NCBI GenBank assembly: GCA_028707275.1
Contig: JAQTUP010000006.1
Location: 108,248-172,247, forward strand
From: Gallionella sp.
GTDB lineage: Bacteria > Pseudomonadota > Gammaproteobacteria > Burkholderiales > Gallionellaceae
Reading direction: 5' to 3'
DNA length: 64,000 bases
Each line of letters opens with the position of its first letter. Positions within the stretch are counted from its first letter, which is position 1. The notes beneath the pieces are model-generated. The model ran no database searches. It was not told the origin of the DNA and worked only from the letters and a program-made list of their open reading frames with translations. The translations under genes were made by a program, and so were the position numbers. Shown here piece after piece: positions 62,656-64,000 of this stretch.

Positions 62656-63755
62656 TATTTATCCCCGCCTATGCCCATCATGCCGGACTTGAGTGCGGAC
62701 ACGCCGCGTACGGCGATTTGTTCGTCACCCTTGAGCGAGCCGCTGATCACACTGTTTTGTGCTCCTTCATTGAGAATTTGAACGGCCTGGGCGCGGAATC
62801 CTTGTTGAGTCGCAACGAACACCATGGGTTTACCGGCTAGGCGTGAAATCGCACTGTTGGGAACAACCCATTGCGAGCCATTGTTGGTCGCCGTGTTGAT
62901 GCTAGCTTCGACAAACTGGCCGGGGCGCAGGTTTTCGGCGCCTTGTAAAATGACGCCGCGCAATAAGACGGTTTGATTGGTACCGGTCAGGCTGTGACCT
63001 ATTGCCGTGAGTTTGCCGCTGGCAGCATAGGCCGGGATGGAGATAGTGTCGCCTATGTTGATATTATGAGTGACATTTAATGGCGCCTGAATTTCAAGTG
63101 CCAGCGGTTTGATTCTGGCGATCTTGAAAATGGGCACGGCAGCATCAAGGCGTTGTCCGGCGCTGGCGGTCTTTTCCAGCACCACGCCTTCTATAGGCGA
63201 GGTTACGGTGAGCAGGCTGCTCAAATTATTGCCCGATTGCAGTCGGGCAATCTGGCTGTCGCTCATGCCGGATAATCGCAGCATCTGACGGCGTTCTGAC
63301 AAGGCCGCCTGCGCTTCCAGTGCCAGGCCTCGGGTCGTGCGGTAGCGGCTCTCCGAAATAATGCCATCCTTTAATAAGGATTCGTCGCGAGCCAGATTTT
63401 CGCGTGTGAGTTGGTTTTGCACGGAGGCTTGCAGTAAACCACGCTGTGCTTCTGCCAGTGCAGGGCTTTGCAGATATGCAATGGCCTGCCCCTTTTTGAC
63501 GCTGTCTCCCACGCCCACCAGGGTTTGTTCGATCATCGCCGGAAGCGGTGTGCTGATCACAAATAACTGGTTGCCGGGAATGACGACCTGAGCCGGCAGT
63601 CCTGATATTTCGCCGTTTTGTTTGTCGGGGAGGGGGGCTGTCGTAATACCCTGTGCCTGAATTTGTTTGGTGCTCATGACGATGTTCTCATCTGCATAAG
63701 CGGATTGGAGAGTGAGCAGGTAAGCAAAACTGAGAATAAGCGAGGCATTCTTCAT
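62655..63755 (-). CDS. czcB: RND efflux membrane-fusion protein CzcB family
   Basis: This 366-residue periplasmic adaptor has a signal sequence ('ASLILSFAYLLTLQSAYA'), a barrel-sandwich/lipoyl-like part ('IEQTLVGVGDSVKKGQAIAY', 'LLTVTSPIEGVVLEKTASAG'), an alpha hairpin ('QNQLTRENLARDESLLKDGI') and beta-barrel regions ('QGAENLRPGQFVEASINTAT'). There is no His-rich N-terminal metal motif as in classical CzcB. It is first in the czcB-czcA-PII-czcC operon. The ATG at 63755 has a GGAG ribosome site just upstream. Confidence 0.9.
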   Translation of the reverse strand: MKNASLILSFAYLLTLQSAYADENIVMSTKQIQAQGITTAPLPDKQNGEISGLPAQVVIPGNQLFVISTPLPAMIEQTLVGVGDSVKKGQAIAYLQSPALAEAQRGLLQASVQNQLTRENLARDESLLKDGIISESRYRTTRGLALEAQAALSERRQMLRLSGMSDSQIARLQSGNNLSSLLTVTSPIEGVVLEKTASAGQRLDAAVPIFKIARIKPLALEIQAPLNVTHNINIGDTISIPAYAASGKLTAIGHSLTGTNQTVLLRGVILQGAENLRPGQFVEASINTATNNGSQWVVPNSAISRLAGKPMVFVATQQGFRAQAVQILNEGAQNSVISGSLKGDEQIAVRGVSALKSGMMGIGGDK

Positions 63756-63876
63756 ATAAAACTCCAGTATGCGCAAAGTTAGCCGCACATATTACTCGTT
63801 GTAAAATGTAATTCCACAGTCATAGTCCTGTGTGAATGGTTAATAGTTCACATTAATGTTTAAAATAAAATATCGT

Positions 63877-63905
63877 TTGACGCGATGTGTGTGTCTTGCT
63901 ATAGT
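63877..63905 (+). promoter_or_regulatory. Sigma70-type promoter of tRNA-fMet
   Basis: TTGACG (63877-63882) and TATAGT (63900-63905) are separated by 17 bases, and the tRNA begins 14 bases further on. The geometry is the same as at the tRNA-Asn promoter. Confidence 0.82.
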
Positions 63906-63918
63906 TCGCCTTCGCTGA

Positions 63919-63995
<77 letters not shown>

Positions 63996-64000
63996 GGCAA

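Overview
The window reads as chromosomal DNA of a Gram-negative betaproteobacterium, most likely of the Nitrosomonadales (Gallionella/Sulfuricella-like). This is inference from gene content: hpnCDE, prmB-dapE-pilU-dapD-dapC, a twitching ATPase, zapE, RND metal efflux and many c-di-GMP enzymes. No rRNA or taxonomic marker is present, so the placement is tentative.

Bases 1-8050 are an accessory island. It holds a broken ORF6N gene, a restriction-type cluster on the minus strand (HNH nuclease, small zinc-ribbon protein, MvaI/BcnI-type endonuclease), two copies of a C-terminal Vsr-like fragment, and four toxin-antitoxin operons. These operons are RelE/HTH, DUF4160/DUF2442-HTH, ParD-like/RelE and DUF1778/GNAT. 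Each has its own inverted-repeat operator. Segments of these modules are duplicated and scrambled between them, and one duplicate carries a 142-bp MITE at a TA target, with the empty site preserved 2.1 kb away.

Bases 8050-34130 are mostly housekeeping: squalene synthesis for hopanoids (hpnC, hpnD, hpnE), prmB, the lysine/diaminopimelate genes dapE, dapD and dapC, a PilU-like ATPase, an EamA transporter, a heme-type DUF3365-PAS-GGDEF protein, class I aldolase, purT, a VOC protein, zapE, the divergent selenium pair mnmH/selD, a 1513-residue MshQ-like surface protein, ugd and tRNA-Asn.

Bases 34130-48450 hold an S4 RNA-binding protein, tpm, two giant c-di-GMP sensor proteins (DUF3365-GAF-PAS-PAS-GGDEF-EAL and MASE1-CHASE-PAS-GGDEF), a YhaO/YhaN-like nuclease-ATPase pair and a CYTH-CHAD protein.

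Bases 48450-57860 form a chemosensory cluster resembling Wsp: CheR-TPR, REC-histidine kinase, REC-GGDEF, a double CheW, an MCP and CheA-REC. No CheB is present. The GGDEF output has a degenerate active site but keeps the inhibitory c-di-GMP site. The two REC proteins come from a recent partial duplication.

Bases 57950-63760 are a translationally coupled heavy-metal RND operon (czcB-czcA-PII-like-czcC). A tRNA-fMet closes the window.

A second theme is repeats. Heptanucleotide arrays, 9-bp VNTRs and GC-rich palindromes occupy intergenic spaces and have also entered reading frames in frame: the CheA linker, the CheA CheW-like domain, CheR, the DapC C-terminus, the CzcC N-terminus and the ArsC-like N-terminus. 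A larger ~370-bp repeat occurs twice in opposite orientation, at 24.4 and 53.6 kb.
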